Shown: positions 8,219 through 16,956 of the stretch, piece by piece
Position numbering within the stretch: the first letter of the stretch is position 1
Layout: each line of letters begins with the position of its first letter
From: JABCYV01 sp963696025
Lineage (GTDB): Bacteria > Acidobacteriota > Terriglobia > Terriglobales > Acidobacteriaceae
Direction of reading: 5' to 3'
DNA length: 64,000 bases
Assembly: GCA_963696025.1 (NCBI GenBank)
Contig: CAVOII010000012.1
Coordinates: 478,410 to 542,409 of the forward strand
The notes under the pieces: model-generated
The model's database searches: none
What the model was told of the DNA's origin: nothing
Seen by the model: only the letters and a program-made list of their open reading frames with translations
Position numbers and translations under genes: made by a program

Positions 8219-8224
8219 ATTATA
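8219..8224 (-). promoter_or_regulatory. Candidate -10 box of gyrA
   Basis: The minus strand reads TATAAT here, a perfect sigma-70 -10 hexamer about 127 bases upstream of the gyrA start. No good TTGACA-like -35 is found 16-18 bases further upstream, so the promoter is tentative. The rest of the 338-bp gap (8225-8430) shows no gene. Confidence 0.4.
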
Positions 8225-8430
8225 TCATCGGCCGAGCGTTCCGGATACGGAATCAGCCTTTATGCATGGCGAAGCTCGCTCCCGTGTCATTGGCACTCTA
8301 GAGCTCTTTCAGCGTCAAGGGCTGCCCTCGAAGCCGCGCAGAAGAAAATTGAGGAAGGCTCTGGGGAGACCGTTTAACCGCCGACCGTGTCCACACACCC
8401 GGTTCCGTCTTCGATTTCGAACTGAGGAGC

Positions 8431-9132
8431 TTATGGCCGTGTGACCACTTCGTTCGGCGCGGAGGGTAGGACGAAACTTACTCCACGTTCCCGGTTCAGG
8501 TTCAGCGTGCCGGGCACATCCAAATCGGCAAGCTGGATTTTCTTGTTCCACGAACCACTGCTCCAATAGTCCGCGCTCGAGTACATGACCGTGCCCACGA
8601 TAGTGTAGCTGCTCACTTCTTCCTTGCGTCCGTCGCGAAATAGCAATATAGCGGGCGGAAGATCGTGCGCCTTCGCTGCTAAGGCGTCGCGAGGGACTGC
8701 AGCAGGCCGCGAATCCGAGGGCTCAGCGTAATCCGATGCCATCGCCTGCCCACGTATTCCGGCCTCTCCCGCACTCGTAACTCGCGCGTAGTGGTCGCCC
8801 TGCCATTCGATCAGCAGCGCTCGCGGAGTAGCGGGCGGCGCTTCGGCTGAGGCCGGAGCAGCCTGCACTACCACTACTTCCGGCGAAGGAACCTGGATCA
8901 CGTCCGGCTCGGAATAGTAGTCTGAATAAAAGTATGGAAATGCTAGAGCAGCCCTGGATCGAGCAAACTGGTGATTCGCACCAACGTGGGCAAAACCACT
9001 CCGAATCCCATGCCCGGATGAAAAATGCCCGGAAGAAAAACCCGCTAGGCCTGCCGAGCCGCGCATCTGCGCCATAAGTGGCGGTATTGAAACAGCCGCT
9101 CCCAGCAGCGCGATCACTAGCCGGCGACGCAT
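8431..9132 (-). CDS. Secreted hypothetical protein, paralogue of the upstream gene
   Basis: A 233-aa protein with an N-terminal signal peptide (RRLVIALLGAAVSIPPLMAQ), a Ser/Gly/His-rich region, a Pro/Ala linker near 90-105 and a C-terminal domain from about 165. The C-terminal domain carries LLFRDGRKEEVSSYTIVGT, a variable loop, then KIQLADLDV and RGVSFVLP. The gene directly upstream (9151-9891) encodes the same pattern (LVFKDGQRLDVENYAIVGN, KVALAELDL, RGIDFQLP), so the two are tandem paralogues. The domain looks like a short beta-rich module repeated in acidobacterial secreted proteins. No enzymatic motif is seen. The spacer between the two (9133-9150) contains degenerate GTTCTTAG repeats. 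Confidence 0.75.
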   Translation of the reverse strand: MRRRLVIALLGAAVSIPPLMAQMRGSAGLAGFSSGHFSSGHGIRSGFAHVGANHQFARSRAALAFPYFYSDYYSEPDVIQVPSPEVVVVQAAPASAEAPPATPRALLIEWQGDHYARVTSAGEAGIRGQAMASDYAEPSDSRPAAVPRDALAAKAHDLPPAILLFRDGRKEEVSSYTIVGTVMYSSADYWSSGSWNKKIQLADLDVPGTLNLNRERGVSFVLPSAPNEVVTRP

Positions 9133-9150
9133 GTCGTTAGTTCTTCGTTC

Positions 9151-9891
9151 TTAGTTCTTAGCGAGACTCGGAGGTAGTTGGAAATCAATACCGCGGTCGT
9201 CATTCTCTTTAGCCGTGGCTGTCAGATCAAGCTCAGCCAAGGCCACCTTGCGACGATGCCCAGGCGTCAGATCATAGAGCGTGTTTCCCACGATGGCATA
9301 GTTTTCCACGTCCAGCCTCTGGCCGTCTTTGAATACCAAAGTTGTCTGGGGCTGATCTTCCGCTGGCGCAGCATTCGCTGACGGATCAGGCTGAGCAACG
9401 GATCCAGCGCCCGCGCGTGCGCCATAGCCACTCGGACGGACGGGAGCTCCTGGGCCGCGGCGATCAAAAATCGTAGGGCCGCCCTGGTAATCTTCGGCAT
9501 CCGCTGGAGCATCGGTTCCCGGATCCACAACAACCGGGTACGGGACAGCATAGAGACCCCATCCCCCTGCGCGACCATCATGATCGCGACGGTGGTTCTG
9601 CCGGGATCGCGACGAGTTGGGGTTCGAAGGAAATAATGGATTGATGCAGCAGTTGGGAAAAGCTGGGGTGCCGTTAAACCCATTTGGCCCGAGTGAGGTA
9701 ACGCTGGGCCGAACTCCGGGCGTGGGATTTGTGTGCCCACCAAAACCGAGGGAGGTCACCGACGGCGGCGTACCATTGATCTGCGCCAAAACCCCTGGCG
9801 CAAATGTCAGCGCGACGATGAAGAGGGCAAGAACCGCTATCCTGGATAAACTCAGCCCCACCCGCGAATCATACCCCAGTTCTCCAACCAT
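9151..9891 (-). CDS. Secreted hypothetical protein with C-terminal paralogous domain
   Basis: A 246-aa protein. The N-terminus has a hydrophobic export signal (IAVLALFIVALTFAPGVLAQ) preceded by about 15 residues, so an internal start is possible. A repeat-like PSVTSLG motif occurs twice (near 43-48 and 61-66), followed by an Asn/Arg/Asp-rich low-complexity stretch and a Pro/Ala linker. The C-terminal 65 residues (LVFKDGQRLDVENYAIVGN to RGIDFQLPPSL) match the C-terminus of the neighbouring gene. The function is unknown; a cell-surface or periplasmic binding role is plausible but unproven. It runs on the same strand as its paralogue with an 18-bp gap, so they are probably one operon. Confidence 0.75.
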   Translation of the reverse strand: MVGELGYDSRVGLSLSRIAVLALFIVALTFAPGVLAQINGTPPSVTSLGFGGHTNPTPGVRPSVTSLGPNGFNGTPAFPNCCINPLFPSNPNSSRSRQNHRRDHDGRAGGWGLYAVPYPVVVDPGTDAPADAEDYQGGPTIFDRRGPGAPVRPSGYGARAGAGSVAQPDPSANAAPAEDQPQTTLVFKDGQRLDVENYAIVGNTLYDLTPGHRRKVALAELDLTATAKENDDRGIDFQLPPSLAKN

Positions 9892-10083
9892 GGCCCTACC
9901 CCTCCTCGGGGCAAAAACACTTCCTTCTGGTTAGACCATTTTATACTCAGGTTAGTTGCGTTTTATTGTTGTAAATTGTTTGTCAGATTCCGAAAGTTTC
10001 AGGTCGGCACTGCGCTAAGTAGCTGAGAGGATTATCGAATAAGATCGTCTTGCAATCAGTAACCTGGAACCCGGTGACCTACG

Positions 10084-11304
10084 TTATCCTCGCGCCAGCT
10101 CCCAAATGCCGCGCAAGGCGCTCGCGACACACACACCCCAGACGCCGGCTAACACTAGATTCCGGTTGCGGGTTTCAAGAAGATCGGACGAAATCCCAGC
10201 GACAAATGCGATCAGAAATGGTAGGGCAATGAGTTGAAATCCGAGGCCCGAGTAATTTGGCGTCCCTAATCCTAAAATTAGAAACAGTGCCGCCACCAGC
10301 AGCGGAGCGCTGTTGCCGAAGTACCGCGCCCGAGGCCATGCCAAGTAGACCGCCAGGACCAACGGCGCGGCTATTACTAGCGCCGGGCTGCTCTGTGCGA
10401 CTTGAGCAAATATCTGCTGATACGCCTTCAGCTGCGCAAACGCTCTCCACTTGATCCCTAGAAAGGCAGCGTGCCGGATTCCTTGCCAGAAAACGCGCGC
10501 ATGAAAAAAGTAGGAAGCGTACATGAGCAGGAAGCCAATCCCGCATGCCGCGGCCCAGATAACCACCGCGGCAACTCGCCGCTCCGGCGCAAGGTAAAGC
10601 ATGAACGCCAGTGCGACTGGAACGACAATCATTAGCGAAAACTGAGAACCGATCGCAAGCGCCACCGAAAGCCCGAGCAGCAGTATCCGCCGCCAGTTCC
10701 ACAAGACTACTTCGCGAGGGGCGTATAATGTGTGCGCGACCGCGATCGCGGTGAAAATCGCGCCAAATGCGCCCCACGCGGCGCCGGTTTCCGGCTGCGA
10801 TTCCCAAACCGCACTGCTGCGGATAAATCCCGGCGAGAAGCAATATAGAGCCAGCGCAATGTAGCCTCCTGCGTTGCCGTAAAGCCGGTGCGACACATAC
10901 CAGAGCGACGCGCCCAGCAATAACCCGAAAAGCACATAGGGGGCTCGCAGCAGCCACGCGACCAGACCGTACATCAATCGAAATTGGCGTGGCAAGATCA
11001 CAAGCGGCGCCGAACTTACGAGATACCAGAGCGGAGAATGGTTCGCATCATAGCCGTCGTTCAGTTCCAGTTCGAGTAAGGGAGTGTGAAATACCTCGCG
11101 CGTGTGAATAGATGTGCCCGCGATCGCGCCTCCGCTCCACTGCCCCACTCCCTCCATGACGCGGATTTCTTCGTCAGGATCCCATTTGTCCCTGCTTATC
11201 TCGCGTTTCATCAGCCAGAGGCACTGCAACAGGAAGAGCAACAGAAGTAATCCTGCGAGAATTTGCGGCCGGCCAAAGCGTTCGTGACTGAAAAATCGGC
11301 CCAT
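10084..11304 (-). CDS. Polytopic membrane protein, glycosyltransferase-39-like
   Basis: A 406-aa integral membrane protein with an N-terminal transmembrane helix (ILAGLLLLLFLLQCLWL), a loop with acidic residues (DKWDPDEEIR) and about nine further hydrophobic segments. The first loop with a D-x-D/E pattern, followed by many helices, resembles the GT39/ArnT group that uses polyprenyl-phosphate sugars. Similarity is to the layout only and no family signature is certain. It is divergent from the CPBP protease gene at 11328, with only 23 bp between the starts. The 192-bp gap on its downstream side (9892-10083) shows no gene. Confidence 0.7.
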   Translation of the reverse strand: MGRFFSHERFGRPQILAGLLLLLFLLQCLWLMKREISRDKWDPDEEIRVMEGVGQWSGGAIAGTSIHTREVFHTPLLELELNDGYDANHSPLWYLVSSAPLVILPRQFRLMYGLVAWLLRAPYVLFGLLLGASLWYVSHRLYGNAGGYIALALYCFSPGFIRSSAVWESQPETGAAWGAFGAIFTAIAVAHTLYAPREVVLWNWRRILLLGLSVALAIGSQFSLMIVVPVALAFMLYLAPERRVAAVVIWAAACGIGFLLMYASYFFHARVFWQGIRHAAFLGIKWRAFAQLKAYQQIFAQVAQSSPALVIAAPLVLAVYLAWPRARYFGNSAPLLVAALFLILGLGTPNYSGLGFQLIALPFLIAFVAGISSDLLETRNRNLVLAGVWGVCVASALRGIWELARG

Positions 11305-11327
11305 GGACGGAAGGCGAGTGTTTTACC

Positions 11328-12317
11328 ATGTCGGGGACCGTTCTGGAAACTTCCGCAATGGACGAACCAAAAGGTGAATCAACTCCGACCCCCGACGCAA
11401 CTCCACCAAATGCTTACACCGAGCTCGTGGGGGGATCAACATGCGAGACCCGCGTCCTCCATGTATTCATTAGTCCAGATGGTTTGCGAGCGGTCTGGAG
11501 ATTCGCCCTTTACATCGTGTTGTGGCGAGCACTCCATTTTCTGTTAGGCGTATTTCTTTTTTACTTGGGCCCATATGTTCATCCAGCCATATGGCTTGAC
11601 GTGATCGAGGAGTCGGGAAGGTTCGTAATAGTGGCGATCCCCGCACTCCTGATGGCCCGGCTAGAGCGACGGGCATTTGGCGCATACGGCATGCCCCTGC
11701 GCGATGCATTCGGCAGACTATTTTGGACGGGCGCCATATGGGGATTGGCGGCGATCACGCTCTTGCTTTTGGCCTTGCGTGGCGCCGGCGCCTTTTATTT
11801 TGGACGGCTCGCCCTGCACGGCCCGCGCATCGTGAAATTCGCACTGTTCTGGGGAGTTTTCTTCCTCATCGTCGGGTTCTTCGAGGAATTTCTCTTTCGC
11901 GGCTACACGCTTTTTACCGCTTCGAGGGCAATTCACTTTTGGCGGGCGGCGATTCTGCTCTCAGCTTGGTTCGGAGCTGTCCACCTCGAAAATCAAGGTG
12001 AAAATAGGATAGGGGCCCTGGCCGCCGCGTTGATTGGCTTTTTCTTCTGCTTCACCATTCGGCGTACCGGCAGTCTCTGGTTTGCTATCGGATTTCACGC
12101 CTCCTGGGACTGGGCGGAAAGTTACCTTTATTCCGTCCCCGATAGCGGAGGGACGGTCCCCGGTCATCTATTGAGTGCTTCTTTGCACGGCCCCTCTTGG
12201 TTAAGCGGAGGCGCGGTCGGCCCTGAGGGCAGCGTATTCCTTTTCGTTCTTGTAGCCCTGCTGTGGATCGTGTTCGACCGCGTGTACCCCGAAGTGAAGT
12301 ATGGGGTACAGGACTGA
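11328..12317 (+). CDS. CPBP-family intramembrane glutamic protease
   Basis: A 329-aa membrane protein of the CPBP (Abi/CAAX protease) family. The signature motif EEFLFRGY is at about residues 185-192. It is followed by FGAVHLEN (F..xxH) and by HASWDW, the three motifs that supply the catalytic glutamate and histidines. Several transmembrane helices surround them. The first 40 or so residues are hydrophilic and Pro/Thr-rich, so the true start could be the second ATG at 11358. Family members process prenylated or peptide substrates, including self-immunity to bacteriocins; the substrate here is unknown. It converges with gyrB, with a hairpin in the gap. Confidence 0.85.
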   Translation: MSGTVLETSAMDEPKGESTPTPDATPPNAYTELVGGSTCETRVLHVFISPDGLRAVWRFALYIVLWRALHFLLGVFLFYLGPYVHPAIWLDVIEESGRFVIVAIPALLMARLERRAFGAYGMPLRDAFGRLFWTGAIWGLAAITLLLLALRGAGAFYFGRLALHGPRIVKFALFWGVFFLIVGFFEEFLFRGYTLFTASRAIHFWRAAILLSAWFGAVHLENQGENRIGALAAALIGFFFCFTIRRTGSLWFAIGFHASWDWAESYLYSVPDSGGTVPGHLLSASLHGPSWLSGGAVGPEGSVFLFVLVALLWIVFDRVYPEVKYGVQD

Positions 12318-12394
12318 TCTGTATGGTGCAGGCAGCCTCGCGAAAGTCACCGGCTGTCAACAAATCTCAGCTGCCGAGCTTTCTCTCGACCTGA

Positions 12395-12412
12395 ACGGGC
12401 GAGGACGCCCGT
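12395..12412. repeat. Palindromic element between CPBP gene and gyrB
   Basis: Perfect 7-bp stem ACGGGCG and CGCCCGT with loop AGGA, in the 110-bp gap between converging genes. The stem/loop size is that of the other palindromic arms in this window. It may double as a transcription stop for gyrB, although no T-run follows. Confidence 0.55.
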
Positions 12413-12427
12413 CCCTACGCAAGCAGA

Positions 12428-15076
12428 CTAGATATCCAAATTCTTCACGTCCAGCGCATTGTCTTCGATGAACCTGCGGCGTGCTTCGACATCTTCGCCC
12501 ATCAGTGTGGTGAAGATGGTTTCGCATTCCGCGATGTCTTCCAGTTTCACTGAGAGCAAAGTGCGCCGTTCAGGATCCATGGTGGTTTCCCATAGTTGCT
12601 GCGAGGTCATCTCGCCCAAGCCTTTGTAGCGCTGGATGATGTAATCCTTGCGCCCTTGTTCCAAAACGTAGTCAAGCAGCTCGCGGGCGGTTCCCTTGTC
12701 AACCAATTGCGGCTCTGACGCTTTTTTCTTTGCTACGGCTTTGGCAGGAGCTTCTTTTACCGTCTTTTTCTCCGCCTTCTCGCCTTCCTCGTCTGGAGCT
12801 TCGTTGGTTTCTTCCTCATCGCCATTCGAGGAGACCACAGCTTTCCCGATGGTCTCCACTACGAACGGTGGCTCCATGTAAAGCTCAATCTGTTTGAACT
12901 TCGAGAGCAGCTGCCGGTATTCCGGTGTGGAAGCCAGCTCCCAGTTGATGACGTGCTCGGCGCCTTGGGAATTGACGTAACGCACTTCCCACAGATTGTG
13001 CTCTTCGTCGAAGCGGCTGAGAACTTCCTTGAAGCTGCGCTCTTTTTGCAGCTTCTTCAGTTCCTTTTCCAGTCTCTCGATTTTCTTGGGCGGCGCGTTT
13101 TTCTCGCCTTCGAAGTCGGCACGCTTCGAGAGGTCAAACTTGGGTAGCAGCTCGGTCACGCGCTCGTCGCGCAGACGTTTGTCCAGCTTGTCGGAGAAAG
13201 CGAGATATTCGTTGAGTACCGTGATGAACTTGGCCAACGCAGGACCCTCCAGCTTCGCCGCGCCCTCGCCGTAGCGGACGATTAAGCCTTCCGATGCGCG
13301 CTTTACCATCACCTTCACGAAGTCGCGATCGTTCTTGATGTACTGATGCGCCTTGCCCTTCTTGATCGAATAGAGCGGCGGCTGCGCGATGAAAACATTG
13401 CCGCGCTTGATCAGATCCTGCATGTGGCGGAAAAAGAACGTAAGCAACAAGGTGCGAATGTGGCTTCCATCCACGTCAGCATCGGTCATCAGGATGATCT
13501 TGCCGTAACGCAACTTGGATGCGTCGAAATCTTCTTTGGAAATGCCTGTCCCCAGCGCCGTGATCATGGCGCGGATCTCCTCGTGCGCCAGCATCTTGTC
13601 ATAACGCGCTTTTTCGACGTTCAGGATTTTGCCCTTCAGAGGGAGAATCGCCTGGAAACGCCGGTCGCGTCCCTGCTTCGCCGTACCACCTGCCGATTCA
13701 CCCTCGACCAGGAACAGTTCACAGCGCTCTGGCTGCCTTTCAGAACAATCTGCTAGTTTGCCAGGCAGCCCACCGCCGTCTAGCGCGCCCTTGCGCCGGG
13801 TGAGGTCACGAGCTTTCCGCGCGGCCTCGCGCGCCCGGGCGGCGTCAATGGCCTTGTTGATGATCTTTCGCCCGACGGTTGGGTTCTGCTCGAAATACGC
13901 TCCCAGGCGCTCGTTCACAAACGCCTGCACGATGCCCGCGATATCGGAATTCAGCTTGCCCTTGGTCTGACCTTCAAATTGCGGTTGCGACAGTTTCACG
14001 CTGATTACCGCGACCAGCCCTTCACGCACGTCATCACCGGTCAAGTTTTCTTTGACGTCTTTGAATAGTCCCAGCTGTTGTCCGGCGTAATTGATGGTGC
14101 GGGTGAGCGCCATGCGAAAGCCGGAAAGATGTGAACCGCCGTCGACGGTATTGATGTTATTAGCGAAACTGAAGACTGATTCGGAGTAGCCGTCGTTATA
14201 CTGCATTCCGATCTCCATGGCCACTCCACTGCGCTCCGCTTCCATGTAGATTGGCTTGTCGTGCAAAGCCTGTTTGCCGCGGTTCAAGTGCTTGATAAAT
14301 TCCGCGATACCGCCGTTGTACTTGAACTCGACCGTCTTAGGCTCGCCGGTCTTCGCGTCCGTCGTGCGCTCATCGGTGAGCGTAATCAGCAGGCCCTTGT
14401 TCAGAAAGGCCAGTTCCCGCAGGCGTTGCGCCAGGGTGTCGAAGTTATATTCGGTGACGGTAAGGATGCTCTTATCGGGAAGAAAGTGAACCTTGGTGCC
14501 GGTTTTTGCTTTGACCGCGCCGGTCTTGTTTAACTTGCTGGTAGGTTCGCCCTTGGAATACGTCTGCTCCCATGTGAAGCCATCGCGCCAAATCTCGAGA
14601 TCGAGTTCTTCGCTGAGCGCGTTCACGCAGGAAACGCCGACGCCATGCAATCCGCCGGAGACTTTGTACGAAGAAGTATCGAACTTGCCGCCGGCGTGCA
14701 GCGTAGTCATCACAACTTGCGCGGCGGGCACCTTTTCACCATCGATGTCCATTGAATCAACGGGAATGCCCCGGCCGTTGTCGACCACGGTGATCGAATT
14801 GTCGATGTGAATTGTGACTTCGATTTTGTCGGCGTAACCGGCGAGCGCCTCATCCACTGAGTTGTCTACGACTTCGTAGACCAGATGATGCAAACCGATT
14901 TCGCCCGTCGATCCGATATACATGGCGGGACGTTTACGGACGGCTTCCATTCCGCCCAACACTCTGATGGAATCGGCAGTGTAGTCTCCGTTGCCCCCGT
15001 TGATGGGGGTCAGCCTCCCGTTTTTGTTTTTCGCTTCTACGATGGCAGCAGCGTTGAGCGTTTCTTTTGTAGCCAT
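12428..15076 (-). CDS. gyrB: DNA gyrase subunit B
   Basis: ATPase subunit of gyrase, 882 aa, longer than the 630-800 aa common in the family. GHKL ATPase motifs are present: EVVDNSVDEA with Glu68 and Asn72, VVDNGRGIP, and GGLHGVGVSCVNA. The TOPRIM domain has LVEGESAGG and DADVDGSHI, and the C-terminus has the IQRYKGLGEM signature. The extra length is an insert between the TOPRIM core and the RYKGLGEM tail. It includes a coiled, Lys/Glu-rich segment (ERLEKELKKLQKER) and an acidic then Lys/Ala-rich stretch (GDEEETNEAPDEEGEKAEKK). The start ATG at 15076 gives MATKETLN. Its leader carries an inverted repeat (15099-15150). Confidence 0.98.
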   Translation of the reverse strand: MATKETLNAAAIVEAKNKNGRLTPINGGNGDYTADSIRVLGGMEAVRKRPAMYIGSTGEIGLHHLVYEVVDNSVDEALAGYADKIEVTIHIDNSITVVDNGRGIPVDSMDIDGEKVPAAQVVMTTLHAGGKFDTSSYKVSGGLHGVGVSCVNALSEELDLEIWRDGFTWEQTYSKGEPTSKLNKTGAVKAKTGTKVHFLPDKSILTVTEYNFDTLAQRLRELAFLNKGLLITLTDERTTDAKTGEPKTVEFKYNGGIAEFIKHLNRGKQALHDKPIYMEAERSGVAMEIGMQYNDGYSESVFSFANNINTVDGGSHLSGFRMALTRTINYAGQQLGLFKDVKENLTGDDVREGLVAVISVKLSQPQFEGQTKGKLNSDIAGIVQAFVNERLGAYFEQNPTVGRKIINKAIDAARAREAARKARDLTRRKGALDGGGLPGKLADCSERQPERCELFLVEGESAGGTAKQGRDRRFQAILPLKGKILNVEKARYDKMLAHEEIRAMITALGTGISKEDFDASKLRYGKIILMTDADVDGSHIRTLLLTFFFRHMQDLIKRGNVFIAQPPLYSIKKGKAHQYIKNDRDFVKVMVKRASEGLIVRYGEGAAKLEGPALAKFITVLNEYLAFSDKLDKRLRDERVTELLPKFDLSKRADFEGEKNAPPKKIERLEKELKKLQKERSFKEVLSRFDEEHNLWEVRYVNSQGAEHVINWELASTPEYRQLLSKFKQIELYMEPPFVVETIGKAVVSSNGDEEETNEAPDEEGEKAEKKTVKEAPAKAVAKKKASEPQLVDKGTARELLDYVLEQGRKDYIIQRYKGLGEMTSQQLWETTMDPERRTLLSVKLEDIAECETIFTTLMGEDVEARRRFIEDNALDVKNLDI

Positions 15077-15098
15077 TCAGCTCCGTGGAGAATGCCGG

Positions 15099-15150
15099 AT
15101 TTGAGGTGCAGGCGCCGATTTTTTTCGAAGCACCTGGACTGACCTCAAAT
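15099..15150 (-). promoter_or_regulatory. Inverted repeat in the gyrB leader
   Basis: Perfect 9-bp inverted repeat ATTTGAGGT (15099-15107) and ACCTCAAAT (15142-15150), 23-74 bases upstream of the gyrB start. A competing stem can form between AGGTGC and GCACCT inside it, and the two structures share the ACCT bases and exclude each other. The CCTCAA core also occurs in the gyrA leader (8201-8206). A TACAAT box on the minus strand at 15193-15198 may be the -10. The rest of 15199-15345 shows no gene. Confidence 0.5.
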
Positions 15151-15345
15151 TACTGAAACTACTAATACTTACGGCATCAAAGGTTATGCTTAATTGTACC
15201 ATAGAGTTACCCATTTTTCGACTCGAGAATCGTCGGGGTAACCAAGCCGTTTACAATGGTTGCGGTTTGATATGCGACATCCCTAGATCAAGTTAATCGG
15301 CCTCCGGGCCTGATAGGATTAGTTAGCAGGAGATCCTGAAAACTT

Positions 15346-16488
15346 ATGGCTGTCCCGGTTTCCCAGATGTGGACGGTGGCATCGTATGTCATCGGGCAGA
15401 AACTCGCTCGGCGGAAGCAGTATCCGCTGGTGCTGATGTTGGAGCCGCTCTTTCGTTGCAACCTGGCTTGCGCCGGCTGCGGCAAAATTCAATATCCCGC
15501 CCACATCCTCAAACGCCAGTTGACCCCGGAAGAGTGCTTCCGGGCGGTCGACGAGTGCGGCGCGCCCATCGTCTCCATTCCCGGCGGCGAACCGCTGATG
15601 CATCCAGAAATCGACAAAATTGTCGCTGGCCTGGTGGCCCGCAAGAAATACATCTACTTGTGTACCAATGCTTTACTGCTTAAGGAAAAGATCCATCTCT
15701 TCAAACCGACCAAATATTTGACATTCAGTGTCCATCTTGACGGAGAACGGGAGCATCACGATCTCTCCGTTTGTCGCGAAGGCGGATACGAGATTGCCGT
15801 CGACGCCATCCGCGAGGCGCTGAAGCTAGGATACCGCGTAACCACGAATACCACCCTGTTCGACGGCGCTGACCCCAAGAGCGTGCGCTCTTTCTTCGAC
15901 GAGATGATGGAAGTCGGCGTGGAAGGCATGATGCTTTCACCCGGCTACTCATACGAGAAGGCTCCCGACCAGCAGCACTTTCTCGGTCGTGCCCGGACCC
16001 GGAGGCTTTTCCGAGCCATCCTGTCGAATCGCAACCCGAATTGGCGCTTCAATCTTTCGCCTCTGTTTCTTGAGTTTCTGATGGGAAAACGTCACTACCC
16101 CTGCACTCCCTGGGGAATGCCCACATACAACATCTTCGGCTGGCAAAAACCCTGTTACCTGCTCCAGGACGGCTACGCCGACACCTTCGAGGAACTCTTA
16201 CGAGAGACGAACTGGGAGAATTACGGAACTGAGTCCGGAAACCCGCACTGCGCCAACTGCATGGTCCACAGCGGGTACGAAGCATCTGCCGTGAACGACA
16301 CCTTCAGTTCGCTTGGCGGTTTCTTTGCCACAGTGAAGGCCACCCTATCTTCCCGCTACCCTGATGAAGGGGCTTTGCGGCTGCTGGAAGAGCCGTCCGA
16401 GCCTATGCATCCTCTGGTTCATATTTCCACTGCGAATGAATCGAGCGCATCCCTGCAGGAAACCGGCGCTTGGGCAAACGAATCATGA
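15346..16488 (+). CDS. hpnH: HpnH-type radical SAM protein (adenosylhopane synthase)
   Basis: A 380-aa radical SAM enzyme. The cluster-binding motif is CNLACAGC, with Cys38, Cys42 and Cys45, followed by SIPGGEPLMHPEI, a GGE motif that binds the SAM amino group. The N-terminus (QKLARRKQYPLVLMLEPLFRCNLAC) and a C-terminal DUF3463-like region with further cysteines (PCTPWG, PCYLLQDGY, NPHCANCMVHSGYE) match HpnH. HpnH joins a 5'-deoxyadenosyl group to diploptene, the first step to elongated hopanoids. No squalene-hopene cyclase or other hpn gene is in this window. It forms an operon with the overlapping small gene downstream. Confidence 0.92.
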   Translation: MAVPVSQMWTVASYVIGQKLARRKQYPLVLMLEPLFRCNLACAGCGKIQYPAHILKRQLTPEECFRAVDECGAPIVSIPGGEPLMHPEIDKIVAGLVARKKYIYLCTNALLLKEKIHLFKPTKYLTFSVHLDGEREHHDLSVCREGGYEIAVDAIREALKLGYRVTTNTTLFDGADPKSVRSFFDEMMEVGVEGMMLSPGYSYEKAPDQQHFLGRARTRRLFRAILSNRNPNWRFNLSPLFLEFLMGKRHYPCTPWGMPTYNIFGWQKPCYLLQDGYADTFEELLRETNWENYGTESGNPHCANCMVHSGYEASAVNDTFSSLGGFFATVKATLSSRYPDEGALRLLEEPSEPMHPLVHISTANESSASLQETGAWANES

Positions 16489-16952
16489 CCGGAAAGGAAG
16501 CCGGTCATGTCTCCCATGAATGGGGACTGACTCCAGCGCCACAGGTGGGCGCGGTCAATCCCGACACTCTCGAGGTTGCTCCCGGCACCAAGCACGAGAA
16601 ACTCGAAGGCTGGATTCCGCAACTCGCATCTGAGGAAGAGATTCGCGCCGCATTCGAAAAAGCCTTCGATTATCGCGGCGACGTCACTATCACCCGCAAA
16701 GATGGCAGCAGAATCGAGGGCTACCTCTTTGACCGGCGCAGCGGTCCGACGCTGGCCGATTCGTTAGTTCGGATCATTCCGAACGACTCCAATCAGAGAG
16801 TCTCGATTTCCTACGCCGACATCGCCGCGCTAGCCTTCACCGGCCGAGACACCGCCGCCGGAAAGAGCTGGGAAGCCTGGATGAAAAAATACGTGGAGAG
16901 AAAGGCCGCCGGAGAAACCGGAATCGCGTTGCAGCCAGAACCGCTCGATTAG
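16485..16952 (+). CDS. Small protein translationally coupled to hpnH
   Basis: A 155-aa soluble protein whose ATG overlaps the hpnH stop (ATGA at 16485-16488), so the two are very likely coupled. The central part (FEKAFDYRGDVTITRKDGSRIEGYLFDRR, about 58-86) looks like a small beta-barrel of Sm/LSM or PilZ style. A second part, LVRIIPNDSNQRVSISYADIAALAFTGRD, resembles modules that read or bind RNA or small ligands. I do not recognise a named family with certainty. The coupling suggests a role in hopanoid modification or its regulation. There is no signal peptide. Confidence 0.75.
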   Translation: MTGKEAGHVSHEWGLTPAPQVGAVNPDTLEVAPGTKHEKLEGWIPQLASEEEIRAAFEKAFDYRGDVTITRKDGSRIEGYLFDRRSGPTLADSLVRIIPNDSNQRVSISYADIAALAFTGRDTAAGKSWEAWMKKYVERKAAGETGIALQPEPLD

Positions 16953-16956
16953 AAAT

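Noticed and set aside
15077..15345. A tRNA or small RNA gene in the gap between gyrB and hpnH
   Set aside because: No cloverleaf or T-loop GTTCGA pattern was found; the inverted repeat is better explained as a gyrB leader element.
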